Shown here one piece after another: positions 43,430-55,523 of a stretch of DNA of 64,000 nt; within the stretch, counting starts at the first letter, position 1; every line of letters starts with the position of its first letter. The translations under genes and the position numbers were made by a program. A model generated the notes under the pieces. It had not been told where the DNA came from and did no database searches. It saw nothing but the letters and a program-made list of their open reading frames with translations. The DNA comes from Pegoplata infirma (taxonomy: Eukaryota; Arthropoda; Insecta; Diptera; Anthomyiidae): positions 38,097,754 to 38,161,753 of the forward strand of contig OY992539.1 of assembly GCA_963921195.1 (NCBI GenBank), written 5' to 3'.

Positions 43430-45670
43430 ATTGCACGAAATAATTAAAAAAAAAAAATACATATTTTTCTATAAGAGAAACTTCTCAGAATCGGACACAT
43501 TTTCTATAGAAAAATGTTTCAGAATCTGAGACTTTTTCTATAGGAAAAATTTCTCAGAGTTTGAGACTTTTTCTATAGGAAAAATGTCTCAGAATCTGGG
43601 ACTTTTTCTATAAGAAAAATGTTTTAGAGTCTGATACCTTTTTTTTTGGAATCTGAGACTTTTTCTTTAGGAGAAATGTCTCAGAATTTACGGGGCAGGT
43701 TTTTAAAATATGTACTAGCAAGAATCCCCGTAATGTTACGGGGATAATTTGTAAATTGATTTAACAAAAGAAAATGTAAATTTACATTTTTTTTTTGTAA
43801 AATATTAACTTCGAGGTGAACATTTTTTTGTTAATTTACAAAAAACAAAATTGTAAAAAGGTTGTTATTTTACAAAGAAACAATAGAAAATGAAAAAAAT
43901 AAATTGTAGATTAACAAATTATTTGGTTAAACTATTGTTTTTACCGCAAAAAAAATAATAAAAAACACGTATATTTACAATAAAAATTGTAAATTTGCAA
44001 AAAAAAAATAATATTTACTAAACAAATTGTAAACTTACAAAAAAAGTTGTAAATTTACAAAATAAAGTAGAAAATCAAACAACAAAATTGTAAATTTACA
44101 AATTGTTTGGTTAAACTACTGTTTTTTATGGCAAAAAACTTGTACATTTACAATACAAAGTGGTAAATTTACAATTTTTATTGTAAATATACCATTTGTC
44201 TTATTTTTTTTTGCGTAAAAACAGTAGTTTAACCAAAAAATTTGTAAATTTACAAATTTGATTTTGTATTGTCTACTTCATTTTTGTAAAATTACAACTT
44301 TTTTCGCAAGTATACAATTTTGTTTTTTAAATTTTCATATTAGTTTTTTAAATTTACAAAAATTTGGTTTATTTACATATTTGTTTTGTAAATTTAAAGG
44401 TTTTTTCATTGGTGCATCTTATTTTTCCTTCTTCGGCAGCTGGAGTAGCACTTCAACAACCTGAAATGTTTTTTTTTTACTTGAACACTTTTAACATACT
44501 TTTTCATTTATAACACTGCAATTTTTTATTTATTTCGACATTTCGGTTTTCTTAAGTAGAACATATGAGAATTGAAAAGGAGGCTACACAAGAAATTTCT
44601 TATATTTTCAGGAAAAATTAGTCAAAAAATAAAATTTTTTTTTAATAATTTTTAATTATTTTCACAAGTATTTTTAAAAAATCGGAAATTTTTTTTTTTG
44701 GATATTGTAGATTGGATGTCTAATTACCTGTTAAAATAAGAAAAACTTAATTTTTTAAAATTGGTAGCTTTTTATTGACATTTTAGGTGCCAAATTTAAA
44801 AAAAAAAATACCAAAAAAATATGGTAAAATTACCAAAAAATGGTAAAAATACAAAAAAAAAAATAGAACAATTATATAGTAGAAACACATAAAAATTGTG
44901 GTATTTTACTTAACGCAAATTACCAAAAACTGTTGTAAAAATTCATTTTTTTTTGCTAAAGCTTGCAATTAGTTGAAAAATTTTTGTGTCCGGAACTTAA
45001 AAAATTTCCAAACTTTTTTTTCATGAAATTTTTTATTTTTAAAAAATTATTTTTAATTAAATTTTTTACTCCAAAACGCAAAAAAATCTGAACTTAGAAA
45101 ATTTTTGCGTGTCCTATTGTTGAATAATTATTTTTTTTTTGTAAAACAACACTAATTCTAGTAATAAAATAAGTTTTGTAAAATTACATTGGAATTTTAT
45201 ACTTTTCAATACATACATTTCAAACTGAAAACCTTGTAAACGATCTTAAAAAAAATGTTTGTAATAAAACATTTTTTGGTAGAAAGACTATATAATAAAT
45301 AACATCAAGTAAAATTTTGTTGTACAATTACAGTTTGCTTGTGTAAAAAAACCTAACACCTTGTAATATTTTTTTAATTTGTAAAATAATTCACTTTTTT
45401 GTAAATTTACCTAAAAAATTTGTAAAATAAATTTACCAACGTATAATAGTAAAATTACAAAGCAAACTGTAGTTTTCGTTCTATTAAATATACAACAATT
45501 TTTGTAAAAAGACATAAATATTAGTAAAACAGAATTACAAGACCTTTTACTTGTAATTTTACAAACTTTTTTTTTTGAGTATAGGAAAAATGTATCACAA
45601 TCAGAGCTTGAAACTTTTTCTATAGGAAAAATGTCTGAGAATGTAAAGCTTTTTCTATGAGAAAAATAAT
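43430..45670. repeat. CTCAGAATCTGAGA array split by TTTGTAAATTTACAAA low-complexity DNA
   Basis: The array (43440-43690) resumes at 45585-45670. Between them about 1.9 kb is built of TTTGTAAATTTACAAA-like palindromic words and ends TTTTTTTTTGAGTATAG, a TA-type MITE end. The left end is not clear. No gene is supported; the ORF 44258-44464 is low complexity. Confidence 0.6.
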
Positions 45671-45705
45671 CCTACCTAAGTTAGTTGTCGAAGCATTGTC
45701 AGTTT

Positions 45706-45834
45706 AAGGCTGGATTACTCAATGCTCCGTTATAAAATAACTCTCCGTTAATTTAACTTTTTCATACAAATTTTGAAATAAGGCTCCGTAAAATCAACAG
45801 TTAGCAGCAAACTTTACATTGAGTAATCCGCCCT
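45706..45834. mobile_element. Short MITE, GGATTACTCAATG ends
   Basis: AAGGCTGGATTACTCAATG at 45706 mirrors CATTGAGTAATCCGCCCT ending near 45834. The middle contains CTCCGTTA and its imperfect mirror. Confidence 0.6.
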
Positions 45835-47450
45835 AGGACTAAACTAAACTAATTTCCAATACACAATACAAACAATTTTTATAATCTTAAAGTTTATTTT
45901 CAGAATTAAAACAAATAAAACTTTTCAAATGTCCAATTTCCATTAATTTAACATAAGTATTTCTTAAATGTTTGTTAACAAAAATGTTTGAATACTAAAT
46001 AAATTTTATCACGTACATTACCTGTTCGTAAAATACAAGCCCCCCCTCCATCCCCTCATTCAACATTTGCGTAGATATTTTAAATTTCAAAAAAATGACA
46101 AACCAAAAAAAAAAATAAAAAAGTATAAAAGTAACAATAAGTATATCTGCAATATTTTTATTGGTGTAAATTTTCCACTTGAACGCTTGAGGTCGCACAC
46201 GTACACAATAATTTCTTATAATATGGATACTCTGTACAATATACCAGAGTTGTATTATGTTATGTGAGATACACTTAAAGAATTGTACTAAAAAAACTTC
46301 TTATGAGACAGATCTTGTAAAAAGTGTACTAGAAAAATCACTTGTATTATTATTGAAAATTTCATCAGGTCATAAATAAAAAAAAATTGTTTCTAAGGAC
46401 TTTCAGTAATTTATTTTCAAGCCGAAAGAAAAATTTACAAAAAAAAAGATGGAAAAAGAATTTATTTAATAATATTATTTACAAAAATTGTTAATTTACT
46501 TAAATATTAATTTTATAAATTTACAAATATTGCAAAAAAATCTAAATTTAATTTTTTTGTTAAAGTTCCTTCATTTTTGTGTAAACTTAAAAATTTTTTG
46601 CTACAAATTATTTTTTCAAAACAGTTTACCTGTTTTTTTGTAAATTTACAACTTGTTTCTGTAATATTTTCGACTTGAAACCAAACACTTTAATAAATAA
46701 CTGTAAATTTACAATTTGTTTTTCTAAATTTTAATGTGATGAAAACTATACTCTTAAAAAATACGGAAAAAGTTGTAAATTTATAAAAAAATAGTTAATT
46801 TACTACATAATTTTTTTTTTTAAATTTATAAATACAAAAAAAAAATAATTTTAATATTTTTTTTGTATATTTACCTATTTTTTTTGGTAAATGAAATTTA
46901 CCTATTTTTTTTTTTTGGTAAATTAAATTTACCTATTTTGTTTTTGGTAAATGAAATTTTCATATTTTTTTTTTAAATTTACAATTTTTTCTGTAAATTT
47001 ACAACTTTTTGCTGCAGCATTTTCGACTTGAAAAGAAACACTTTTAAAACCAATATTTTCAATGGTTTCTTTGAGTGTTTCTACGTTGTCCTAAGATGTC
47101 AGAGAATAGATATTGTTACTCCAAAAAGAAAAAACAAAAAGATTTTACTGCAGCAATAACATGGTTGTATTTGAATGTTCTCCTTTTTCGGTATGTGTAT
47201 GATTCGTGACTTATTATGAAAATCATTCATGTGCATGTTTGGCTTAGATTGAGTAATTGCATGCGGTTCAGTGATTATCACAAGGAACAAGTGGTCAATA
47301 ATACGTTTTACGATGCTATTTTTTAGTTCATAGTTTGATTTGAAAAAAAGAAAACAGGAAAAGAGAATTTCTTTAAAAGAAAAAATGGTAAGAATAACAA
47401 TGATAATGCAATTTTTATATTTGGAATTGCCAAAAATGGAGTTTGGTTAG
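45835..47450. other. AT-rich gene-free stretch
   Basis: It is low-complexity DNA with TGTAAATTTACAA and TTTACCTATTTTTTTTGGTA words around 46440-47030 and short unremarkable segments on either side. The ORFs at 45995-46198 and 46067-46267 overlap on opposite strands without family features. Confidence 0.5.
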
Positions 47451-47799
47451 GGTTTTTCATTGCTAAGATTTTTAAAACAAGGCAGAAAAAACGATGTCGG
47501 TCGATCCAAAATCACCTATGTCGTGACTGGCCAAAGGGGAACATAACACTAAAATATCTAAAAATACTCATCACGTGACAGGTACATATAAATTGGACTT
47601 ATCCCGTGATCGGATACAACAAACAAAATTTCCTGGTGCTACATTACATTTTGTCTTACATACTTTGGAGCCCTCAAATCGTACCGAAAACCTTAAAGAC
47701 ATCAACTTTTGCTTACCATTCTTTCTGGTCAAAAATGTTTACAAATTTAATTACTATGCTTTTTTTACAAAAGATATACAATTTCATCACTATATAAAT

Positions 47800-48283
47800 T
47801 ATTTGCTAATATCCACGCCCACAAAAGGGGGCAGACCAAAAAAAAGTAATTTTCAAATCCCATGAGTCCAAGTCCAAGACTTTGAACATTTTCAAGCATA
47901 AAAATGTTTCATTTGTTTCACAAAAAAACCTATAAAAAGTTACCTTTTTTCATGGGTTGGTTTACTTCGTGAAGGGGGAACTTTTTCCCCCCTGGTCCGA
48001 TTTTGCCCATCTCCGAACTTAACCAGCATATGAACATAAGACATATACATGCCAAATCTCAGGAGCCCTATCACTTTTATTTTGGACTGTATCGTGTCTT
48101 CCGCAGACGGACGGACGGACAGACGGACGGACGGACAGACGGACATCGCTAGAATGTCTTAAAATCGATCACTGATCAATAATATATATACTTTATGGGG
48201 TCCTAGACCGATTTTTCGATGCGTTACACACGGAATGACAAAGTGAGTGTACCCCCATACTGTAGTTGGAGGGCATAAAAAAG
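47800..48283 (+). mobile_element. mini-me element, 5' truncated
   Basis: It contains AATATCCACGCCCACAAAAG, CAGACGGACGGACGGACAG, the CGCTAGAATGTCTTAAAATC core, ATCAATAATATATATACTTT and ends GTAGTTGGAGGGCATAAAA. This copy has no insertion in its TA tract and serves as the empty reference for the next one. Confidence 0.75.
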
Positions 48284-48382
48284 GTTTTGATATAAAAGTT
48301 TTGATATTTTTGAAAATTTTCAACAAAAGCTCAAAATTTTGATCGAAGGGCGTCATGGGATAATTTGTCTCAAATAAAGTTT

Positions 48383-50874
48383 AAATAGAACAAGTGAGAG
48401 TGTTAAATTCGGCTGTGCCGAATCTTTTATACCCTCCAACACGTTAAAAAAAAAAAAAAAACAGGGACGTCTTTTTTTTGGGGGGGAGGGGTATGTCGGT
48501 GGGAGGTAACCTTCCTGGATCCAACTGCAAGACTTTGAACTTCTTTTGACATTAAAATGTTTTGTTTGCTAAGCAAAAGTACAAAAAACCTGTAAAAATT
48601 GTCTTTTTTAGAGGTTTGTTTAGTTCTTAAGAGGGGAACTTTTTTCCCCCTGATCCGATTTTGCCCATGTTCAAACTTCACCAGCTCAATACCATAAGAC
48701 ATATTCGTGCCAAATTTTAGGAGCCTAGCTCTTTTACTTTGGACTGTATCGTGTCTTCCACAGACCGACGGACGGACAGACGGACATCGCTAGAATGTCT
48801 TAGAATGGATCACTGATCAATTATATATGGGGCATTCCATGTGAAATCGGACACTTTGAAAAACTTTTTTTTTAGATTTTCCCAATTTGCTTACAGTTTT
48901 TAGTACCCTTCGAAAGCTCCTTCGTGGTAAATTTTCAGATTTTTTTGATGACCCGTTCAAAAGATATCGAATTTTTAAAAATTGGTAGTTTGTTCCTTTA
49001 CTCAAACTTCTTTTAATCATAACTTCTTCAATAATGGTCCAAATTTCAAATTTTTTTTTTTCAAAATTTTTGTTTTTCTAAGTACTTTCTAAAAAAAAAT
49101 CCCAAAAAATTCTTAAAAGCGCTCTAGTATGCGATTTTTAAGTTTTAAAATTTAAATCTCATTTTTGAAACTGTTTGTACTCTTCGATTTTTTTGTAATT
49201 TTTTTGTGTAAAACTTCTATCAATTCTACAAATTTTTTGCCCAGGACGATCGTGGGATAACGATTATTACTATTTTTTAAAATTTTTTGAAAAAAATTTA
49301 TTGTAATTTTCCAATCTTAAAATCATTTCTACTGCTCCAATGGTGCGTCATAGAGGGGTCCTTTATAGGACCGACCCCCATTAATTTTTACGTCTTAACA
49401 TTTCTTTGGAACAAACTAATACCCTATCTCCAATTTCTAAGGGGGCTCCCACACAAAACGACATTTTTTAAAATTTGTTCCAACCGCTCTAACTGCCCTA
49501 ATAGTGCCCTTAGAGCAACAAAATGTATGACCGACCCACAATATTTTTTTCGTCCAAACATTTTCTCTGAACACACCTACCCTCTATCTTTAACTGTTAA
49601 GGCGGTCCCCATACAATTTTTTTTATTTTTTGTAAATTTGTTTTATTTAATCAGCTTCTACCGGTCCAATGGTGCGTCCGAGAGGGGTCATTAGTGAGAC
49701 CGACCCCCATTTATTTTTACCCTACAACATTTTTTCAAAACATACCTACGCCCTATCTCCACTCCCTAAGTAGGCTCCCATACAAATAACAGTTGGAGCA
49801 AATTTTATAAAAATGTAATTTTGTATGGGAGCTTACTTAGGGAGTGGAGATAGGGCGTAGGTATGTTTTGAAAAAATGTTGAAGGGTAAAAATAAATGGG
49901 GGTCGGTCTCACTAATTACCCCTCTCGGACGCACCATTGGACCGGTAGAAGCTGATTAAATAAAACAAATTTACAAAAAATAAAAAAAATTGTATGGGGA
50001 CCGCCTTAACAGTTAAAGATAGAGGGTAGGTGTGTTCAGAGAAAATGTTTGGACTAAAAAAATATTGTGGGTCGATCATACATTTTGTTGCTCTAAGGGC
50101 ACTATTAGGGCAGTTAGAGCGGTTGGAACAAATTTTAAAAAATGACGTTTTGTGTCGGAGCCCCCTTAGAAATTGGAGATAGGGTATTAGTTTGTTCCAA
50201 AGAAATGTTAAGACGTAAAAATTAATGGGGGTCGGTCTTATAAAGGACCCCTCTATGACGCACCATTGGAGCAGTAGAAATGATTTTAAGATTGGAAAAT
50301 TACAATAAAATTTTTTCAAAAAATTTTAAAAAATAGTAATAATCGTTATCCCACGATCGTCCTGGGCAAAAAATTTGTAGAATTGATAGAAGTTTTACAC
50401 AAAAAAATTACAAAAAAATCGAAGAGTACAAACAGTTTCAAAAATGAGATTTAAATTTTAAAACTTAAAAATCGCATACTAGAGCGCTTTTAAGAATTTT
50501 TTGGGATTTTTTTTTAGAAAGTACTTAGAAAAACAAAAATTTTGAAAAAAAAAATTTGCAATTTGGACCATTATTGAAGAAGTTATGATTAAAAGAAGTT
50601 TGAGTAAAGGAACAAACTACCAATTTTTAAAAATTCGATATCTTTTGAACAGGTCATCAAAAAAATCTGAAAATTTACCACGAAGGAGTTTTCGAAGGGT
50701 ACTAAAAACTGTAAACAAATTGGGAAAATCTAAAAAAAAAGTTTTTCAAAGTGTCCGATTTCACATGGAATGCCCCATATATACTTTATGGGGTCCTAGA
50801 CCGATATTTCGATGCCTTACATACGGAATGACAAAGTGAGTGTACCCCCATACTGAGGTTGGAGGGTATAAAAA
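48383..50874 (+). mobile_element. mini-me element split by a long hairpin
   Basis: It starts AACAAGTGAGAGTGTTAAAT at 48389, passes CTTAGAATGGATCACTG, is interrupted within its TA tract at 48828, and resumes at 50778 with TATACTTTATGGGGTCC to GGTTGGAGGGTATAAAA. Confidence 0.8.
48828..50777. mobile_element. 1.95-kb near-perfect inverted repeat (hairpin element)
   Basis: TGGGGCATTCCATGTGAAAT at 48828 mirrors ATTTCACATGGAATGCCCCA ending at 50777. The two arms (about 48828-49790 and 49823-50777) are inverted copies with only scattered mismatches, and the loop is about 35 bp. Each arm carries three diverged ~150-bp sub-repeats (CCAATGGTGCGTC, GACCGACCCCCATT, CCCTATCTCCA). The paired 135-codon ORFs (49287-49694 plus, 49912-50319 minus) are mirror images and are not genes. 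Confidence 0.88.
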
Positions 50875-51525
50875 TTGTCTCAAATAGTCAAAGGAAAAAA
50901 TTTTGATTTGAGCATTTTTTTTATTTTGCAAAATTTCGTAAACGTTGAAAAAAACCGCCATTTCTATAAAATTTCTTTACCAATTTCAAATAGCAACATC
51001 TCAAAATCCGCTCGACAGATTTCAAAACTTTTTTGATATTTGTATTCAGCATGTCAAATTAATAAAAATAATGCAAGATATTTTTTTTTATTTTTTCATT
51101 TTTCAAAAATCCAAAATTTTTGTGGAAATTTTCAAAAATCCAAAACTTTGATCGAAGGGCGCTACGGGTTAAAATAATTGGATTTGGTTTAAATTAAGTT
51201 TAAATGAAAGATTGTCTCAAGCTCTTTGAAAAAATTAAAAAAATAATTTTTGAACTTAGGAAAAAACCACAAATTTTTGAAAATTTCAAATAGCGATATC
51301 TTGAAAACCGTTAGAACAATTTAAATTTTTTTCTATATTCGTGTTTAGAGAAAAATTTTATAAGAAAAATTCTCAGATTCTGGATATTTTGCTATAGAAA
51401 AATCAGATTCTGGGAAACTCTGAGAAAGGACCTATCAAAAAAGTCTCAGATTTTGAGACATAGTATTTTTTCTAGGAAAAAATGTCTAAGATTCAAAAAC
51501 ATTTTCTTTACAGAAAAAAATTATA

Positions 51526-52048
51526 CACTAAAAAACCCTCGTAAAATGACAAAAAAACTAATTTTTATTTTTTGCTACCTCCTATTTCACAAGAATTCCT
51601 TGTAATTTTACGAGCTTTTTACCAATAATTTTGAAATTTTACAAGCTTTTTACCAACAAAATTTTGTAAATTTACAAGTTTTTTTGTCGCGATAAAACTT
51701 ACCAGGAGGTTTCGTGACTTTACTAGATTTTTTTACCTCCTATTTTACGAGAACTCCTAGTAAAAATAACGAACTTTTTTGTAATTTTGCAAGCTTTTTA
51801 ACAATAAAATTTTAAATTTACATCTTTTTGGACGCAATATAACTTACAAGGAATTCTCGTGAATTTACTAGATATTTTTTCTGTATAAAAATTTGGAAAT
51901 TTGTAAAATTACATAAAAAATTGTAAAATTACAAAAAAAAATAAATTTCGATCAAACATGTTTTGTGAAAAAACAAGGAAAACTGTTAAATATTGGTAAA
52001 ATGGGCTTACTAGACTTTTTCTAGTAATTTGACAAGTTTTTTTGTGTG
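51526..52048. mobile_element. TA-type MITE, same family as 41447-41964
   Basis: CACTAAAAAACCCTCGTAAA at 51526 to TTTTTTTGTGTG at 52048, with TA on both sides. Contains GCTACCTCCTATTTCACAAG and CTTACCAGGAGGTTTCGTG. It abuts the next MITE and shares its TA. Confidence 0.75.
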
Positions 52049-52050
52049 TA

Positions 52051-52321
52051 CACTCAAAATAATTCTGCAGTAAAAATATTAGTAAGTGATTTGGTACCAA
52101 AATCTACTAATAAGTTACTAATTACCAGTAGTACGGTAGTTTTTTAGTATCTTCAAAGTACTAAAATTAGTAATTTTTACTGGTTTTGAATAATTTTATT
52201 TTTGAGAAAGTAAAAAATTTTAGTATTGATTACCAACGCCTGCACTAGATCATTTTGGACTAAAAAATTAGTTCATTAGTAAAATTTTTAGTATTGAATA
52301 ACCACGTTTTTTTTTGGGTGT
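52051..52321. mobile_element. TA-type MITE, TTAGTA words
   Basis: CACTCAAAATAATTCTGCAG at 52051 to TTTTTTTTTGGGTG at 52321, flanked by TA. Interior words are TTAGTA/TACTAA. It sits head to tail against 51526-52048, and both split the CTCAGAATCTGAGA array. Confidence 0.7.
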
Positions 52322-52644
52322 ATAGAAAGTTTCTCAGGTTCAAAGACCTTTTCTCTTTATAAAAATTCTAAGATTCCCAGACAAAGTTTCGTATAAATAA
52401 ATTCCAAATTCTTACACATTTCTCAGATAAAATATTCTCAGATTATTTCCTTTTCCCTTTTTTCTTTGCGTCTATAGAAAAATTCTCAGATTTTTCCTTA
52501 AGAAAAGACAGAAGATTCCGGGACTTTTTCCTTAAGACCCATTTTATGATTCCCAGAAATTTTTCCTATAGAAACAAATTCTCAGATAATTTTCTTTTCT
52601 TTTTTCTCCTCTCCTCTCCTCTACTTTTCTTTTTCTCTTTTTGT

Positions 52645-53143
52645 TTTTTATACCCTCCACTCTAGTGATAGAGGGTATATATAAGTTATCCGTGTGTAAC
52701 ACATCGAAATATTGGTCTAAGACCCCATAAAGTATATATCGCTCATTAACTTGTATAGTGTCATAATTCAAAATGTTTCATTTTGCAGAAAAAGCGTTTA
52801 AAGTTTACAATTGAAACTGGTTGTTCATTGAAAATGGCCGGTGCATAGAAAATGTAATAATTACGTATTTTCTACTCAAATGATGAGTTTTAAAGATATA
52901 AATACGAATTTTTGACACAATATAAAGCATGATATAACGAGAAATGCTGCATTATTAACTCAAAAATCACACTTTTTGAGTTATGACACTATACAAGTAA
53001 ATGAGCGATATATTCATGATCCTTGATCGATTTTAAGACGATCTAGCGATGTCCGTCCGTCTGTCTGTTGAAAACACGCTAACTTTTGAAAGACTTAACA
53101 GACTTTCCTGGTCTGGTTGGTATTGCAAAAAATCGGTCCAGTG
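52645..53143 (-). mobile_element. mini-me element with a MITE in its TA tract
   Basis: TTATACCCTCCACTCTAGTG at 52650, GACCCCATAAAGTATATATC near 52720, then after the MITE GATCGATTTTAAGACG and GATGTCCGTCCGTCTGTCTG. It continues after the Transib-like insertion at 54556. Confidence 0.7.
52739..53008. mobile_element. 270-bp MITE, TCGCTCATTAACTTG ends
   Basis: TCGCTCATTAACTTGTATAG at 52739 mirrors CTATACAAGTAAATGAGCGA ending at 53008; about 28 bp of terminal repeat includes GTGTCATAA. TA flanks both ends within the mini-me TA tract. Confidence 0.82.
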
Positions 53144-54555
53144 CACTATAGGAAATTTTACCCATTTTGTGGCCAAAAGTCAAAATTAAAATTTTTGCAA
53201 ACATTATTTTTTTTCACATTAATATAAAAAAAACTTAACAAAGTAAACAATTCTTTCTCAATTTTTCGACAGAATTGATGTACTGTCACTTTATCAGTAG
53301 TTTTTGTTGCAATTTCTTACTTAGTTATAAAATAACGATTGAGAGCAGCGAATTTTGTGATAGCTTCTAACAAAAGTTTTTATATTAAGAATTTATAGTT
53401 TTTAAAAACTAAAAAATGGAAAATAATGTCAAAGGTGAGTACTTTAATGATAAATAGTGAAATGTTGGTGAACTCATCTATTAGATCGATTTTATTGGAA
53501 AAATTGAAGTGACCTTAAGATGAACTTATTGAAGTATGAATTGGAATTTTATTTTGACTTTAAAAAAAATGATAGCATATGTTAGCTATAAAACCATAAA
53601 AGTTCTCTAGGACAATCAATTACCTTCCGAATTTAAAAAATTTCAAGGTCGGATATGTGCAAACTTTTTTTTTATACCCATTTTTCCAGGTGACTACCGA
53701 GTGCCAAATTCAGAGTTATTTAATACATGGCGAGAGAAATAAAGCAGAGGTGGATAAGGAGCCGCTATTTCTGACCATTTCTTTTCATACATTGCTGAGA
53801 GTGAATGTTTCGAAAACTTTAAACAATATATAAAGGAGGAATTAAGAATATTTTGTTCAAATATAAATATGAAAAGGATTAAAAGTTGTAGGAGTTTGAA
53901 AATTTTTGAAAGACAGCATGCTGTTTGTCTTAAAGGCAATACTTGGCTAAAAAAAACTTGAAACGCAGCCTGCCTCCACTAAATCGAAACCTGGGCGACC
54001 GCAATTAACTTTTTTGTCAAAATCTGCGAGAACAAAAATACGAGTTACAGCAGAAATCTCTAAAGATCTAAATAGGGAAGTTGAGCCCCTAGCTTTTGCA
54101 TCATCTACGGCTGCCCGTAGTGGCATTTTGAAATGTAGTTGACGACTTGGAACTCAAAAATAAAATTTTTGAATAAAATCCTTATTAAAAAGTAGATTTG
54201 TTTGACACTTCTTAACATTGTTAAAATAAATTTCTACTGTTATCTTCGAAAGTTAGTGTACACTCAAAAAAAAAAATATTGTAAAAACAGTTTAGAAAAC
54301 CATATAATCTATCAAGGATCTAAAAAATCTTAGATGCGGCAACTTATAACCCGGGAACCCTGTTTGGAACTAATTATTAGGTAATTTTTTAGGTAACTTT
54401 ACTAATTTTTTTTTTGAGTGTATGAAAACCTTTAAGAGTCACTCCCTCCCTCTAAAGAGTCTTCCAAAAGTCAAATAAAAAAAATCAGTCAAATCGGTCC
54501 AGCCGTTTGGCTGTAAATAATTTTGGCCAAAAAAAGGGTAAAATTTCCTATAGTG
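53144..54555 (+). mobile_element. Transib-like element, decayed, 5-bp duplication CAGTG
   Basis: CACTATAGGAAATTTTACCC at 53144 mirrors GGGTAAAATTTCCTATAGTG ending at 54555, and CAGTG flanks both sides (53139-53143, 54556-54560). Transib elements make 5-bp duplications and begin CACWATG-like, so this fits apart from one base. Plus-strand reading gives ENFKQYIKEELRIFCSNINM near 53814 and, in another frame, KPGRPQLTFLSKSARTKIRV then LAFASSTAARSGILKCS (53987-54143). I recall similar GRP...F...S-RTK...LAFA modules in insect Transib-type ORFs. No catalytic core is present. Confidence 0.65.
54261..54420. mobile_element. 160-bp TA-type MITE nested in the Transib-like element
   Basis: CACTCAAAAAAAAAAATATT at 54261 to ATTTTTTTTTTGAGTG at 54420, with TA on both sides (54259-54260, 54421-54422). 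Confidence 0.75.
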
Positions 54556-54664
54556 CAGTGGTTCAAAAGAAACCGTTTCAGATTAGGTTCAGCTTAAATT
54601 CACGTGTTGAAAACCCTTTAAACATGTTTTAAAAACATTGGTAAGTCACAAAAATACTTTACAA

Positions 54665-54770
54665 CGTAGTTTTGTCACTCAAAAATATTTTTACACTAAA
54701 AAAAAAAATGCACTCGAAAAAAATTTTACACTCAAAAAAAATTTTACACTCAAAAAAAAAATTTAGTAAA
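54665..54770. repeat. Tandem TTTTACACTCAAAAAAAA array
   Basis: A word identical to the outer end of the TA-type MITEs (TTTTACACTCAAAAAAAA) is repeated head to tail about four to five times with small changes. No mirror ends follow. Confidence 0.65.
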
Positions 54771-54879
54771 TTATTTTTTTTTTTCAAAAATTACTTAAAA
54801 AAAAGTTTAACTTTTCTTTTCGAGTTTAACTTTTCTACTTGTTTTTCTTTCTTTTTTTTCTTTCGAATTCGGTTTTAAA

Positions 54880-55521
54880 TTCGGCGTTCATTATTTTTGA
54901 AAAAGATAATCAACTGATCTATTTACAAATTATGTTTTCCCTTAACTTGTAAACAATTACTAACAAAATTTAAAAATAAAACACAATTTTTATTTTATAA
55001 CAATCAGAATTACAATTGCCGTTTATTACTTTTATTCATTTGCCAGTACTCACTTAAATACTTAAACCTCAAAAAAAATAACGTCCTCCCCCTTTTTAAT
55101 GGTCAACAAGACCTTGGCATTTTCAAAATTTTGATTTACATTGCTTTTTCTTTACATTTTCGTATATTTGGAAAACTCATTTAGCAGGATTTGCTGTGTC
55201 ACCCACCCATCCACCATCAACATCATCATCATTTTCATCTACTGTTATAAATAAACTTCTCTTCAACTTTGTAATAGTTTTCGTTTAAGGCTTTTGGCGC
55301 AAATAATTGCCTAGTAATTGTTCAAATGGATTTTTACTAGAAATTTGAAACATTTTGCACATGGTGAACGAACGAATGAACAAAAGTGGTCAATTTCAAG
55401 TAAATGTCTTAAAATTAAAACAAAGTGATAACAGTTTAACCGAAAATAAAATACAATTTACTTTGAGACGGAAATGGGTTAGGGTGCAACAAAAGTGGTG
55501 GAAAACGAATTTTAAATACTC
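54880..55521. other. Low-repeat island, no gene recognised
   Basis: The stretch has no similarity to other parts of the window and lower A/T-run content. A 71-codon ORF (55355-55570) opens here but runs into a MITE end, shows no family features and is not called. The island may be host intergenic or intronic DNA. Confidence 0.4.
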
Positions 55522-55523
55522 TA

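Noticed and set aside
49287..50319. Two 135-codon ORFs on opposite strands
   Set aside because: They are mirror images created by the inverted arms of the hairpin element. They repeat threefold internal units and have no domain features.
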